The translations under genes and the position numbers were made by a program. The notes below the pieces were generated by a model. That model saw only the letters and a list, made by a program, of their open reading frames with translations. It was not told the DNA's origin and searched no databases. From Calliopum simillimum (Eukaryota; Arthropoda; Insecta; Diptera; Lauxaniidae): a DNA stretch of 64,000 nucleotides. The DNA lies in contig OX638369.1 of the NCBI GenBank assembly GCA_951812925.1, forward strand, positions 45,069,061-45,133,060, given 5' to 3'. This document shows, piece after piece, positions 27,801 through 42,800 of the stretch (its first letter is position 1; every line of letters begins with the position of its first letter).

Positions 27801-30800
27801 GTTTAATATTTCAAAGTTTCATTTCCATATGTAGGGTATCATTGTCCTTAGTCGTCAATGGAAAAACACTTTGTACAATCCTATATTGTTCGAACATCAA
27901 TATAAAAATAAATTATCACGACCGATTAATGTAACATTTTCCTTTCCACAAAACGAAGAAGAATGTGATGATCCAGAATGTGAAGGTGATGGTGATATAT
28001 TAGGTGGTGCATTTGCTACAAGCGTTGCAGATAATCCGGAAGAGAGTGAGAATGCTTTATTACTTGGGCAAACACAGCATCATCGAACTCATATTGGTAT
28101 TTTTTTGATTAACGCGACTGAAGAAATTCAGAATCTTTTGTTTTAACCAAAGACCCTGTTTTTTGTTTTTATATTTCTTTTGTTAAATTGTCGAATGAAA
28201 AGCTTTTGCATTAATTATAACACATTTATTGTGTTTTAATATTTATAATGTATAATGTATTTGCTTTTTGAGTGGGGCAATCAAAATTTACACAGTGGAC
28301 ATATTGGCTTAAATTTATAAAATTATGTTGTTGTTTTAAGTAAAATAATATTGAAATTGTGACTAAAATTAATTAAAATCAATTTAGATTTTGCAAATGA
28401 CCACTGTGTAACACGGCACATTTCAGCTTGGGTTCGAATAATTTATTATTTCTTTTTATGTTTCATTTGCTATTTGATTGCTTTTTTTTTCATAAATTTG
28501 TGTCTTTGTTGTATTTAAAAATGCTTTTGATGTTATTTGTATCAGTCATGCCATCATTGTTGTTTTGCTTTTGATGTTTGTAGATTGGCACAAATTCAGC
28601 TACAAAATTAGGTTTGTTTGGAACTTTAAGTGTTTGTTTATTTGTTTTTATTTGGCTAAAAGTTGAAATGTGCTATATAATACAAAAGTTTCTTTGTTAT
28701 AAAGTTATTATTTATGTTAAGAGGCAACTTACACTTGAATCAGTTGTCAAAAAAAGAAAAAAATCAATGTATTGAATTGAGGTGTGTTAATTACATTAAA
28801 ACACTTTATTATAATTTATTTGCTGTTGTGCTTACCATACGTATCTTAACTTGTCTCGATTCGTCTCATTTATTTGCTGTTATCAATTCTGGACAAACAT
28901 TGCTAACAAAACATAACTGTAAGCTTCAGAAGAAAAGCGATATGGAGACAGTATCAGATAAAACGTTCCCCTATTCCAAAAAATAAAAATAAATTTTTTT
29001 TTTCTATTGTAGTTTTCTGAATCCAATTCAATACTATATAGAGTGATATTTGTCTCTTAACATTTATATTAAAATTTCAATTTCATTATAAATATTTTTG
29101 TTAATAACAACAGATTCCACACAATTCGGTCTGGGTTTTGCAAATGAAGCTGGTATGCATAATACTTCACAGCGTTCAACATCAACATCACCGAATATTC
29201 ATTCAATGCGTAAGGGGTAAGTGAAGCAGATAATTATTAAAAAAAAACCATTAATGCTTTTCCCTTTTGTAAATATTCATATTGTTGTTGTTGTCTTCTG
29301 GCATGTGTTGTCTTTTCGCCTATTATATAATGCATATATAGAAATGTGCACAGTAAAGGATCGAATTTTTCACATGGCAATTCATCTCGTTCCAGCATAC
29401 AAATGTTGCCAATTATTTCAGGTTTAGTTGAGAAGCAAATTCCCGAAATTGGTAAGCAGCTGCTGAGAGTAATAATTCAAATAAATTCTAATAATTTATA
29501 TTCATTAGAATATGGTACTTTACAAGAAGGCTCACTAAGTTCCACGAATTCAGTCAACAAATTCTGGCTTGGTCCTGAAAATCAAAAAGAAGATTTATAC
29601 TTTTGGATGGCCAAACAACAAGAAAATAAAAAGAAAGAAAGTGTAGCTGAAAAGGTAAAACACATTTTTACTTATTGAAGTAGTCAGAATATATTCAAAG
29701 AACTTAATTGTAGGAAATTGAACGTCCCGCTCCAACCAAACTGAATGGACAAGTGCCAACACGTGGTGGAATTTTACAAGATTCGATAAAACTTCTTGAT
29801 GCTCATTTGATTTTTGAACCACTGTTAACGTGTTTGGGTGTAATGCCACAGCAAATGATTAATAAATTCACTAATGCCGGTAAGTCAATCAATAAATAGA
29901 AAGGGTGGACAAAAAAAGTAAATAGCGTGCGGTGTTTTCACTTTCATCAAAAATATGTCCTTAATAGCATTATAGAAAACTCAAAAACGTTTCAATTTCC
30001 ATAATTACCGATTGTATTTGCATTTTTTATTTTTTTTTTTTTGTTTAATTTTAATTGATGCAACCAAAAAATTTTAAAAAAGAAAAAAAATCTTTAATGT
30101 CAAAATTTTTATATGAACCTTTTGGCAAAAAAGATCCCAATTTGAGACCTATAAAATACCATAATATACCTTAAAAAAATATGCATTGATTTTTTGGAAT
30201 TATGACTTTCAAATAAAAGCTATCTTTCAAAAGTTTTACTCATTGTTATCAAAAATTTGTGGCTTTTCAAATACAATAAATGTTTTTTTTATAAGCTACC
30301 AAACAAGAATGCAAACAACTTTTCCAAAAACAAAGCAAAATTCACAAAGAAAAAAACAAAGAAATATTTATTAGAATGCTGGTTTTCGTTACTAGTTTCA
30401 TTGATCACCACAATCAAATAATCAGCCGCATTTTCCGACATCCAAAAGAACTCGACAACCATACTATATTTAGCCCTCTGCATAGATTTGTGGAGAATTA
30501 TAGCAACAAATTAAATGCAGCACATGCAAAAGTTCTAATTTTATTTATTATCCATTAAATTTAATTTAATTTATTTAAATGATGATTTTATTCCTATGTT
30601 ACTTGAGCAAATCCAAATATTTTTAAAAAACAATGGCAAATAAAGGCATAATCAGGAAACTTGAAAATTATTTTTACAACTTTACTTTTTATGCAAACTT
30701 TAGATATATCATCTTTGGAAAACTTTGGTACTAATTTATCGCTCATTGGAACATTTGACTCCATACGCGTTGATATCGTAGTGAGTGAAGCTGGTGACAA

Positions 30801-33800
30801 GAAAAATAAACCAACAAAACTAAACAAAAAGGGAAATCAAGGACGTCCTGGACTTATGATCGATATGCCTTTGTTTTTGTGTGAACGTGTTGGTGTTGAA
30901 TTAGAGGTTTTGAAAATGTCCGATGGTATGGTAAATGAAGCGCGTCAAAATGTTATATATATGTCACGCCGTCAACTCAAAAAGCATACAAGCACTGTTA
31001 TTAATTTCAGCTTAAATATACGATTTATATCACAACAGGTAAGTGCAGTTTTAAGTTATATTTTGCGGTTTCTGAATTTTTCTGTTTTAACGTTAGGTTA
31101 ATATGCCGCTCTTACGCTTATTGCATCAAATTACAAGTATGTATCAAAATGTTAAGGATGCACAAAATGAATTCCATGATCAACCAGACGTAAGCAAAAA
31201 ATCAAATGCCAAGGACGAGTGTAGTTTAGGTATAATTACTTGTTGACATGTATTTCTAACATTTTAATAAAATTTTATTTGTTTTATAGCTTCTGAACCA
31301 AATGATTTAATGCCTTTTGGTTCTATATCGGATCGTTTTACTCACAATGAAAATTCATCCGATGAACGTTATGATAAATTTAATGAAATGATTTCAATGC
31401 CAAACACAGTTGGAGGGTAAATATTTTTGCAAACTCAATATTTACATTGACTCGTAATTTATTTTAAAGAAATTTTCACAAATCAGGGATGCGGTCTTGA
31501 GACATTGCAAATTTTGCGTTATTAGTAGTCACTGCTTTGAAATAATCGCATTTATTTTGTATTCTAAATTTTTTTAGCAATAAAACTCGCGCCAGTGGCT
31601 TGGGACCCTTAATCCAGCTTACACCATCGCCTAATGCGAAAAATCGCCCACAAAGTTTTGCACAAAAACTGCGTTCTACCGGCAAATCCGTTAAAGGAAA
31701 ACTAGGTCGGTTTAAAGACATTTTACATTGAAAATAGTACATGCGTTAATTACTTTAAAAAATTGTGCTTTTCACAGGTTACACAAATCTAAATGAATCG
31801 AGTTCTTCACCTATTCGCGATAGTCCCACAACTTCCGTAAGTGAACCGCCACTTTTCAAATTGTCTTTGGAATCTAAGGCTTCGTTGAATGGCGCCTGTG
31901 CGACTAGTGTTAGCGGCGATTATAACACTTTGGGTAAAAATAATTTCAATGGCGTAATTCCACCATTAGTAGAGACACCAAACTGTTGGAAAACAATTTA
32001 TCATCTATTGGAGTTGTATGGAACAATGCCTGAAACAAAAACGGTCCAAAGGTGAGTTGAATCTATGTAGTATAATTACTTGCCAACAAATATTGTTTTC
32101 CCAGAACTTCTGTGTCAAACGATGGCCATGATGGAGCTAAGCCCAATAAGAAAAATGCATTCGTTTATATGAGACAAGATACGCGTCAAGATGATGATGA
32201 TTTAACAAGTGCACCAACACCATTGCCACAACATCGCGAAATATTTGGTAAACTTTAAATTTTGCTATTTTATTTTTTCTTTTTTAAATTAAAATTTTGT
32301 ATTTACAGATAGCATATCTCAAGAGAAAACTCGTTTAATTGTATTTGGCGTTGCAAAAATACATAAGACACGCCTACTTGCAACCTTAAGCGGCTTAAAA
32401 CTGGAAGCTGAAATAACAACTTTGAATAGCAGCGCGACTTGGCGTAAAAAAGCTCGTCCTGTTTCACTAGAATGTTCGCTTACTGGTCAAGTTGGACGTG
32501 CGATGATTGTGTTGTTAGAAGGCGTGGCGCCAAGTCAACAGTATGTTTTTCCTTTATTATGTTCTTGGTTCCTTCTTTTTTTTGCAAAATTACTGAGGGT
32601 TATAGATGTACGTTGGTTTAGTTAACTCAGAAAAATATAAAAATAGAATAGAAATAACAATTTCTTCAGATAGATATACTTGCAGTGATACGTGGGCTGC
32701 TATATATATTTCTGGCCTACGCAACACTAATGTCAATAGCTAAAATCAAGCAACGCCATAGTAAAGTTTGACATTTTTTAGCATAAACGTACCCACAACG
32801 TTTTGATGTACAAGTGCTATTTGTTTTGTTTACAGTGAGTTAAGAAAATTAATTTTTCCATTGATAAGCGATTGATAAATTATGGGGTTTCCAACGAGAA
32901 CAATCGTTTTTTACAACTAAGTGTTCATGTAAAATCAAATGTATTGGAGTGGAACTAATGTCCAAGGATGCCTCTATCTCACGGTATGTCACATGACGAT
33001 CTTGCATTATCAGTTCACGCACGGCATCAATGTTCTCTGGCACAACGGCCGTCTCTGAGCGAGCGTCGGCCACGGTTGAATTCATTAAACCAGTTTTTCA
33101 CATTGTTATAAAATGGTGCTTTATCGCCATATAAAGATTTAAGTTCATCGATGGACTCTTGTCGTGATAATCCACGTCGAAAGTTGTGAAAAATGATCGC
33201 ACGAAAATGTTCACGAGCTAATTTAATATTTTTTTGCCAAATTGATTTTTTCAAGTCACTCTAAACAGCACAAATGATGGTCGTACGTCAAAACGTTCTG
33301 ACACCGTTTATGCTAAAAAATGTCAAACTTTATTATGGGTTGCCAGATTTTAGCTATTGACATTAGTGTTGCCTAGGCCAGAAATATATATAGCAGCCTA
33401 CGTAATACTGATTAAGCAACATCGTTTTTTGTCACTGCAAGTAGAAAATCATATACTTCTCTGATTCATTCAATTTTAATTTAACCGTATATTTCTGTAT
33501 TCCTCAATTGGCAAGAAAAAACTGCATTCATTGAGTTATTTTCATCCAAGTACTGAGATCATTGAATTCATTTACTGCATTCTTATCATTGCGTTCATTG
33601 AATTATATTCCCCGCATTCATTTAATTCATTTCGCTTCGATCATTGAATATCGTTCATTGAATTCCATGATTCTGTTCAATTAATCTATTTTATTATTTC
33701 CACTGAACTCATTCATTTTAAGTTGATTGAATGCATTTAATTCTTCTTTTAGACTTCATAAATTTCAATTCAAAAATTTATTTACACTGTGAGTTGGAGA

Positions 33801-36800
33801 AAATTCAATAAGTTTCTGTAAAATTTCATCGCATAAATTCTAGCTAAAACTTTCGATTATTTTATTGTTTATTGTTTATTTCATATTTATGAAATTATAT
33901 TAACACTAATTTTTCTTTTCAGAACTGTTGTCAAAGTGACTATTGGCAAAAGTCAGACTCTCTACTCAAGTTTAACTAAACGTAGTAAAGATAAGAATAG
34001 CGGTTTACTTTCAATAGGACCTGTTAATATTGACATACCACAACATCCCGTAGCGCTGCATGGTATGATGACACGCAGCTCTAAACAACTTTCATCGACT
34101 CTTCAAGAATTACGCGTTGGTCGTAATTCGGGGCGAACATCTTCGCGAGCTCAGAATCCTGATGAACCTGAATCACCTTTTCATGTACGAACTTCAGGTA
34201 GCACTGTCGATCCGAAAGAAAACAAACAACAGCAAAATAAGAAATTCTCTACGTTACCACATAAAACTGTGGCACAGCCACATAATGGTTTACTACAGCC
34301 ACTGGTGATGCAGTTTAATGTTTTGCTACAAAGCCTCTCTATCAATGCTGCATTGCTGCCATCATTGCAAGCGCAATATCGCATGAATCATGTTAGCTCT
34401 ACAGGTGTGACAGGAAATCGTGCCAAATTTGTAATTGACTTGCCAACGCATACCCTGAGTTTTACCACTAAAATTCAGGTAAGGGTAAGTTATATCGTTG
34501 CAATTTTATTTATTGGTATGAAGAACAACTAAAAATTATTAAATAACATTATATTTAAATATTTTTGCCTTTATTTGGTTGATTCCAAAAGAAAATTGAT
34601 ATTTTTAGGGTATAGAAACAAAGTCGATAATGCTACATTTTCAAATTCTAGTCAAATAAAGAGAAATCTCTTAAGACAAACAGTAAAGAAAATTTAAGCA
34701 AAATTTCGGCAATTTTTAAGTTACGAAATAAACTGAGCTTTTGGTTTTGTTCATTTTTATACTTTTTATTTAAAACTATAACCTTTATCGCATAGTAAAT
34801 AACATAGCTTTAAATTTAAATCATCATTTGACTCATATTTCTACGGCTAATTACGCATTATGAGTACAAAAATTACTCTTTTTACTTAGTTCAGTACATA
34901 GTATTTATGAGTCTTCGTAATGCATATATCTGACTCAATTATGACAAATATTTGCGACGCATTAATTACTCAAATTATGACTAATTGAGAACTTATTTTA
35001 ATGACTGGCTAATGGCTTATTTAAGATTAATATTGGACCTTATAGTAAATATGGCTAAACTCTCCCTTCTCGAGAATATATTCCCTTCTCAGAATTTGCA
35101 ATCTTTAATATTTTAGGAATGAAAATTCCTTTTCCAACAGCTTTACAAAGTGAAGCAAAAGCATCTGATTAAAAGTGAAGCAATTTGTGAAAATTAAGTT
35201 TAAATAACTTTTAGTGGATTTTGAAAATGAAAAGTTGGCACCACTGCTTTGACAGCTACGGTTAAAAAAAATATAAGCAAACTTTTAACATCTTAATATC
35301 ATTAAAAATCAGGGACGTGAACTGGTTTTGAACCGAACCGGTTTTGAACCGGAAAACCGCTTTTTTCTACTAATTAACTGAACCATTAATCGAACTGAAA
35401 TTTTCACAAATATTTGTTTCGAACCGAAAACCGAACCGCTTTTTATAAAGGTTCAAAGGTTCGTTTCGACCAATTTTCAATAGACAAATTTTCCCCAGTT
35501 TTTAATTTTTTCTTTTGTTAAATATGGTAATACCATGTGGCAATATCATATGTAAAGATCAATGGCAATTGTTGCGTGTGGGGTTGGCATCTTCCAAATT
35601 GCACCTAGTTTGTGCCGTCACAAGCTGTAAAAAAAGAAAGGGGAAAAAAATGGAAAACAAAACGCACTTGTCACAAATAGTAATTTTAGGCACGTCACTC
35701 ACTTTATTTTGCCACTGGATCACTGATGTTCCGTGGATTTTATTTATTTGTTTTTTTTATTAATAGTTTTTTTTAATTTTTAGTTCATTATTGATTTTAT
35801 TTTTCACTTTGCCTGATTCGGCATCTGTTTTTGTTATTATGATTTTCATTTTTGACGTTTCTGCATTCTAATGAGAGAGGTCGGTCATGCAGTTCGAATG
35901 TTGAACGAAAGTACGAATGTTGAACGAAAGTTCGAAAAAGAGAATAGACAGATTGTCAACATTAGGATTGTTTATGGCAACATGAAAATGATTCAATAAG
36001 GGGCTGTTAAGGTTTACAGTGGGTGAGACAACTAGATATTAGTGTAGGCAAAGGAAAAGTGTTGCTGTAGGGTTTTTTGTTAGAATTTAATAAATAGATT
36101 TTTGTTGTTAGTGTTTTGGTAAGATTAAGGAAAACTGTTTTTATGTACTGGTAGTTGCGTTTGTTAAACCGATATTTTTTGGCTTAGCAATAAGAAATTT
36201 TATTCCGGAAATTTCAATAAAAGAAGTACAGCCAAACGTTAAAGACGTTAAAATTAAAGTCGGGTCCATCTTAATAATTTGTCTGATTTTTTTTGTAAAA
36301 AGTCTAAGTGTAATAAAGTTTATTTTTCCGAGTAAAAATTTGTGTGGAAAGCTGATTAAAAATTTAAAGTACAAGTTTTGAGGACAAAAAGGTGATATTT
36401 TGCTAGTTTTTTTTGCGAATCAGAGCAATTGTGTTTTAAATTGGTGTTTTTTTTTGTGATAGAGGAAAGTTCCGGAATTCTATGTGAAAATTCAGGATCA
36501 CCACAAATTAGCAACAGCAGCAGAATATTAAAAGGAGTTTCTAGAAGAGTTTTGAAAGGATAAAAGAGTTGATCAGGAAAGGAAAATTTTATGTAAGTTT
36601 TAAAATTTGGTGATTTTAGTTTTGGAGGTCAGTCAAAAAGTTTTTTTTTGTGTTTGCTAGTGTGGCTGACGGTCGAGTCAAGGACGCAAAATTGAAGCAA
36701 GGCTGTAAAACAGAAGGACCCCTCGGGTAAAAAGGTTAAGTGAACCGGAATAAGGTCAGCCACAATATTTTTCCTAGTTTTATTAAAAATTTTGGATCTG

Positions 36801-39800
36801 CATATAATTACAAGGCGTATTTATAAAACCGGTTTGGATAATAAGTGGAATGTGATTCGGTTACCTCAAAAGTTAAAATTTTAGCAAAAACCATCCACTG
36901 TAAAATTTTCCGGAATTCGAAATTCGGCGATTAGGAGAGGGAGGGATTATCGTTAAGTTTATGTTAAGTTTCGTTTAGTAATTTTTGTGAGAGCAAAAAT
37001 TCCAATTTTTTTTCGATATTGAGTTTTTTTTTGTGTGCGCGAGAAATAACTTAAACGAGCTCATTTAAGGTGTACCTTTTCCGCGAAAAGAAAAAAAAAG
37101 TAATTATTCTAAAAACGCGTTTCAAAAGAGAAAAATAAATTTTTCGATTTGGATTTTTTGGTCGTTAGGGATTATTTTAAGTGTGGGCTTAATGTTTGCA
37201 CGTTAGGGGTGGGCCGCGCTAGGTACGAAAGCTATAAGGGACCTATAACAATATGGCGCCCAATCAGAAATAAAGAAATACTACAGTGGGGTAGAAAGAT
37301 CAAGACCCTTAAAAATAAAAACAAAAAAAAAATATAGTTTCAGGTCTCGATTTTGTCTTATCGAGTTCTCTAATTTTCAAAGTGACTTAGACATTGAAAA
37401 AAAAAAAAAATAAAGCTAAAGGCATTTTGGATTGGAGGAGCCGATGACACTGTAATCGGAAGTATTTGTGATTTGGCCTCGTCGTGCTCTTCGTTATGAA
37501 ATGGCTTAATCAGCTTGATTAGCAAAATTAATTGCATTTTGTGAGGGGGAATCCGAAGAGCTGCAAATCGCAGTTTTTTTTAAAAAAAATTTTGTTTAAT
37601 TAAATTAAAGTAAAAGCAATTAAATTAAAATAAAAGCAACCATTATTTTATAAAAGATTTAAATGTCCATTTTAACCAGTTGAGAAATCTGATAGCTTAG
37701 GAAAAAACCCGATGTTAGACCTAATTGTACCGGATAATTTAACAGTGTTGGAAGGACAGAAGCTAGATGAAGATTCATACATCATAGCCACAATAGTTTG
37801 AAAGCTGTAGCCTCATTGCTGATAGTTGTAAAGCAAATAAGTTGTACAGTACAGAAAACAGTAGGAAATGGAATCGTGGCCTAAGTATAGATTTGATTTT
37901 TTTTATTACGTAGTTGCACGAATTCTAAAAGCGAATGAAGTATTAACCTTTGATGATTTAATAGATTACCACACCAGCATCTCGATGAGAGTGCGCAGTA
38001 GTCAAGAAATGATATAGACCTTATAATCACCCATTTTTCGGCAAATTAAATTCCCCTCAATTTTGGCTCTATCAAATAAAAACCAAAAGTTAGACAGAAA
38101 ATAAGTCTTGTCATCAAGTCAGCGTAAAATACGTTTGTAAATGGAGTTACGAAATTCCAAAACAAAGAAACGCTTTAGAATGGAAGAGGGAAATATAACT
38201 TTATCCGATCAAAGCCCAATTAAAAAATTGCGTAACGTGGAAGTAAATCAAATGGAGTTAGACGATCCACTTGTAAGTCCCGGATTTATAGACCTCTCAG
38301 GTTCAATAAATGCACCTCTACCAGAGCCAGTTGCAATTGGCACTGAAACAGTACCTTCTCCAGGAGAAGCTGCTGCACTACCCAAAAATACAGGCACAGT
38401 TAGAAGGTTTGACCCGATGCCTTCTAGCATTCTTCAAGCCACATTGGATAATATGGAAAGTAGGTTTAGTTTATCGAACCGCAGCAAAAACAAAGAAAAG
38501 GAAACCATTGATATAATTAACCAAGTCGTAGTGAGATCTAATACAGAGTTTAGGGCGTCTTTAGAAAAATCAATAGACGAGAAGTTTAAAATACTTATGG
38601 AAAATAGTCTTACGGAAATTAAAAAAATGTTGAATCCCAGTAACGATTTACCTCACAGAGGTCAAGTCCCAAATGAATCTTGCGTCTTCACGGGGTTAGG
38701 AGCTGATAGGGCTGTAGATCAGCGTAGTTCGGTATCGCAACCATCAGCATTGGCGAATGTGCCTGGAAAGAAGAATGATAACCAAAATAATGTGCAATCA
38801 AGATGTGCTACATACAACCAGAACACCAGCATAAATAATTAACATAATCAAACAAAATTTGAAAGGAAGCATTGGTAAAATGATGTTCAATGTAAATATT
38901 AATACCGTGAATCAGCTACGAGTTGAATGCATTAAAATTGAGCAGTATTTGTCGCGCTGTGAAGGAAGAGGAGCTGTAAACTATAATTCGAATTTTGGAC
39001 GTCAGCATCGAGTGCATGAGCTGAATGCGATCACATTTCATGATGAAGTTGATCAGGATAATTTGTATGATGATGTCTTAGTAGATGAAATGCACACATC
39101 AAGACGGGCGCCGTTGAAACAACAACAATCTTATCAACAGCAACCGCAGCTTAAAAGCATGAATCAACAGCGAAAATATAATGAGCAACAGCAACAAAAT
39201 CAGCAGCAGCAACAGAATCAGCAGTCAAAACAGCAGTGCCAAGAGCCAACAAAACGGATACTTATATGTTGGAATTGTAAGCAAAATGGTCACGTATACA
39301 TGGATTGCCCCATTATGCAACGCTCGATCTTCTGCTACAAGTGTGGTTTGCCTGACACTGTAACGCCGAAATGCCCAAATTGCACTATGGGAAACGCGGT
39401 GAGGAACGTGATTCCAGCGGGGGAAACGCGCTCCAATCGAAACCCCGCAGAGAATCAGTAAACATGAATGATGATAATTTGTTACTCGGTGAAGATAGAG
39501 TTGATGAACCTAAGGAGAAAAATAGTATTAAAATTTTGCAAGCAGTAAAAAATTTCAATATTGAAAACAACATAATTAAAAGGCCATTTGAAATCGAACC
39601 ATTAGAAGAAAGAATTAAAAACTACTATATAGTCAGAGATCGTATTTTCAATGAAAGCCTGCTTAGTGGGATGCGTGTAGTATCAAGAAAAATTAGAAAA
39701 GCGAGGGATAATTATGCTAAAAGAAAACGAATGCGTTCTTTAGTCTCAGAAGCAGTTAGCAAAGCGAGCGAAATTGATCCACGACCGTATGCAATGATAA

Positions 39801-42800
39801 ATGTTAAGGGCATTGAAATAAAAGGTCTTTTGGATACTGGAGCTTCTGTATCAATACTAGGCCGTAATTGTAGAGAGCTTTTAATGAAAATGGAAGTTGC
39901 AATTGAAAAGTTTTTTTCGACTGTGAAAACTGCTAGTGGTCAAAAACACACCATTATTGGGAAAGTCAAGCTACCGGTGACTTTTAATAATAAATCAAAA
40001 ATTATAGATTTTTACCTGTGTCCGAATCTCGAGCAGAAGGCTTATTTAGGGATTGATTTTTGGAGGTCATTCGAATTAGCATTGGATGTAATCGGAGTAG
40101 AAGAATTGGATGTTGAAAAAATTGTCAACCATTTTAAAAATGATAAAAGCGATAATTAAGAAGAGCCAGAAAAACATATATTGAGTCCAGAAGAGCAGCA
40201 GCGTTTAGATGAGGTGAAAAAAATGTTTATTACTTTTAAAGAGCAGGGTCTTGGTAAGACGCAAATGGAAAAACATTCAATACAATTAATAGAAGGTGCA
40301 ACGCCGGTTAAGGACAGGCACTATCCCGTCTCACCAGCAGTACAGGACCTTATTTATGCGGAAGTTGACAAAATGCTAGATTTAGGAGTAATAGAAGAAA
40401 GCGAAAGCCCGTGGAGTAACCGAGTTACAATTGTTAGAAAGCCAGGAAAAAATAGATTATGCCTCGACGCGAGGAAATTGAACGATCGCACGATTAAGGA
40501 CGCTTACCCGCTACAGAATATCGACGGTATTTTGAGTCGTATAGATCATACACACTATATAAGTAGCGTGGACTTAAAGTTCGCTTTTTGGCAATTAGAG
40601 CTTGATGAAAAAAGCAGACCATACACGGCTTTTACAGTGCCTGGACGACCGCTCTACCAATTCGCTGTGATGCCGTTTGGATTATGTAATGCGGCCCAGC
40701 GCTTATGTAGACTCATGGATAAAGTAATACCGCAGAGGCTTAAATCTAATGTATTTACATATCTGGACGATCTTCTAATTATAGCGGCTGATTTCGAAAC
40801 ACATGTAAAAATCCTTGGTGAAGTTGCAGAGTGTTTAAAAAAGGCAAATTTGACTATAGGCTTACAAAAATCCAAATTCTGTTTTAAAGAATTGAAGTAC
40901 CTTGGTTTCTTAGTTGGAGGCGGGATGCTGAAAACAGACCCCGACAAAGTAACGGCCATACAGAGAATTTCACTGCCAAAATCGCCAAGAGAGGTCAGGA
41001 GTTTTCTAGGGACCGCAGGCTGGTATAGGCGATTCATTAAAAATTTTGCGTCAATTTCAGCACCATTAAGCGACACATTGAAAAAGGGTACCAAGTTCAC
41101 CTTAACTCCAGAGGCAATTGAAGCATTCAAAAGTTTAAAAAAATCTTTGACGTCAGCACCTGTGTTAAAGCATGCAGATTTTTCAAGACGTTTTTGGATT
41201 CAATGTGACGCGTCGGATAGTGGAGTCGGAGCTGTTTTGTTCCAAAAAGACAACGAGGAGAATGAGAGACCGATAGCTTACTTTTCGCAAAAGCTAAATC
41301 CATGCCAAAGGAACTACAGCGTCACGGAAAAGGAATGTTTGGCTGCAGTGCTCGCTATAAAACGCTTTCGACCATATGTGGAAATGATGCCGTTTACAGT
41401 GATAACGGATCATGCTAGCTTGAAATGGCTCATGTCACTAAAAGATCTCACGGGTAGACTCGCTCGGTGGTCACTTCAGTTGCAGTCATTTGATTTTCAA
41501 ATTGAACACCGTAAGGGATCAGAGAACGTAGTGGCTGACACTTTATCTCGATTTGTGGACGAGCTTGATGCAACTGATACTCAATGGCTGGACATGGAGA
41601 CCACTGAGTTTGAGTCCCCTGAATATGTGGAGATGGTAAAAGCAGTTGAGGAAAATCAGGATAAACTGCCGGACTTAAGAATAGAAAATGGAGTTTTATT
41701 CAAACGAACACGATTCGAGCAAGAGGATGCTGAAGCGAAATGGAAGCTGTGGGTTCCAGAATCCTTGACATCAACATTAATAGAAAAAGCGCATTGCCCA
41801 GAAACTGCGTCGCATGGTGGTGTAGTTAAAACTTTACATCGGCTAAGGCAATTTTATTATTGGCCAAAAATGACGGTTCAAGTAGCGAATTTCATAAGGA
41901 ACTGCACAATTTGCAAAGAGTCAAAATCTACAAATAAAGAGCTTAGGCCTAGAATGGGTAATGAGGTTATTACAGAGCGCCCTTTTCAGAAAATTTATAT
42001 CGATTTCCTAGGCAAATACACACGATCGAAAAGTGGAAACTCATACATTTTCATAGTGGTTGATCACTTTTCAAAATTTACGTTACTAAAAGCTATGCGT
42101 GAAGCAACAACAGCTAAAGTGATTGAATTTTTAACGCGTGAGGTTTTTCATAAATTTGGTGTGCCGGAGGTTATCCATTCCGATAATGGAAAGCAGTTCA
42201 TTTCAAAAGATTTTTGCAAAATGTTAGAATTGTACAAAATAAAGCATTTAAAAACAGCATTTTACGCGCCGCAATCAAATGCAGCAGAGCGGGTTAACCA
42301 GTCCATCTTAGCGGCAATAAGATCTTATATGCAAGAAGATCATCGCGACTGGGACCTTTATCTTTCGGAAATAGAGTGTGCTTTGAGGAGCTCAGTCCAT
42401 TCAGCGACAGGAGTAACCCCATTTTTCGCGTTGTTTGGACATAACATGTACACTAGTGGAACCGACTACAAGCTTGCAAGGAAACTAAACTCATTAAGTG
42501 AGCCAGATTTGCTGATAGCCAATAATGAAGATCGAATATCTTTGATAAGGGATAAAATGAAAGAAAACCTGCATAAGGCGTACGTAAGAGGAGCAAAACA
42601 ATACAACAAAAGAAGCCGAGAAATTCAGTTTGTGCCAGGACAAGAAATTTTTAAGAGAAACTTCCCAGCTAGTGACTTTAAAAGCAACATAAATGCAAAA
42701 TTTTGCAAAAAGTTTTCGAAATGTCGCGTGGTAAAGCCGTTAGGCAATAATTTATATGAACTTGAAAATTTGGCAGGAAAATCGATAGGCGTATTCCATG

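Noticed and set aside
35515..35763. LTR-contained open frame, repeated at 43527-43784
   Set aside because: It starts in hAT or leader sequence and runs through LTR DNA; duplicated only because the LTR is.
40654..41130. 158-codon minus-strand frame
   Set aside because: Antisense shadow of the reverse transcriptase coding sequence.
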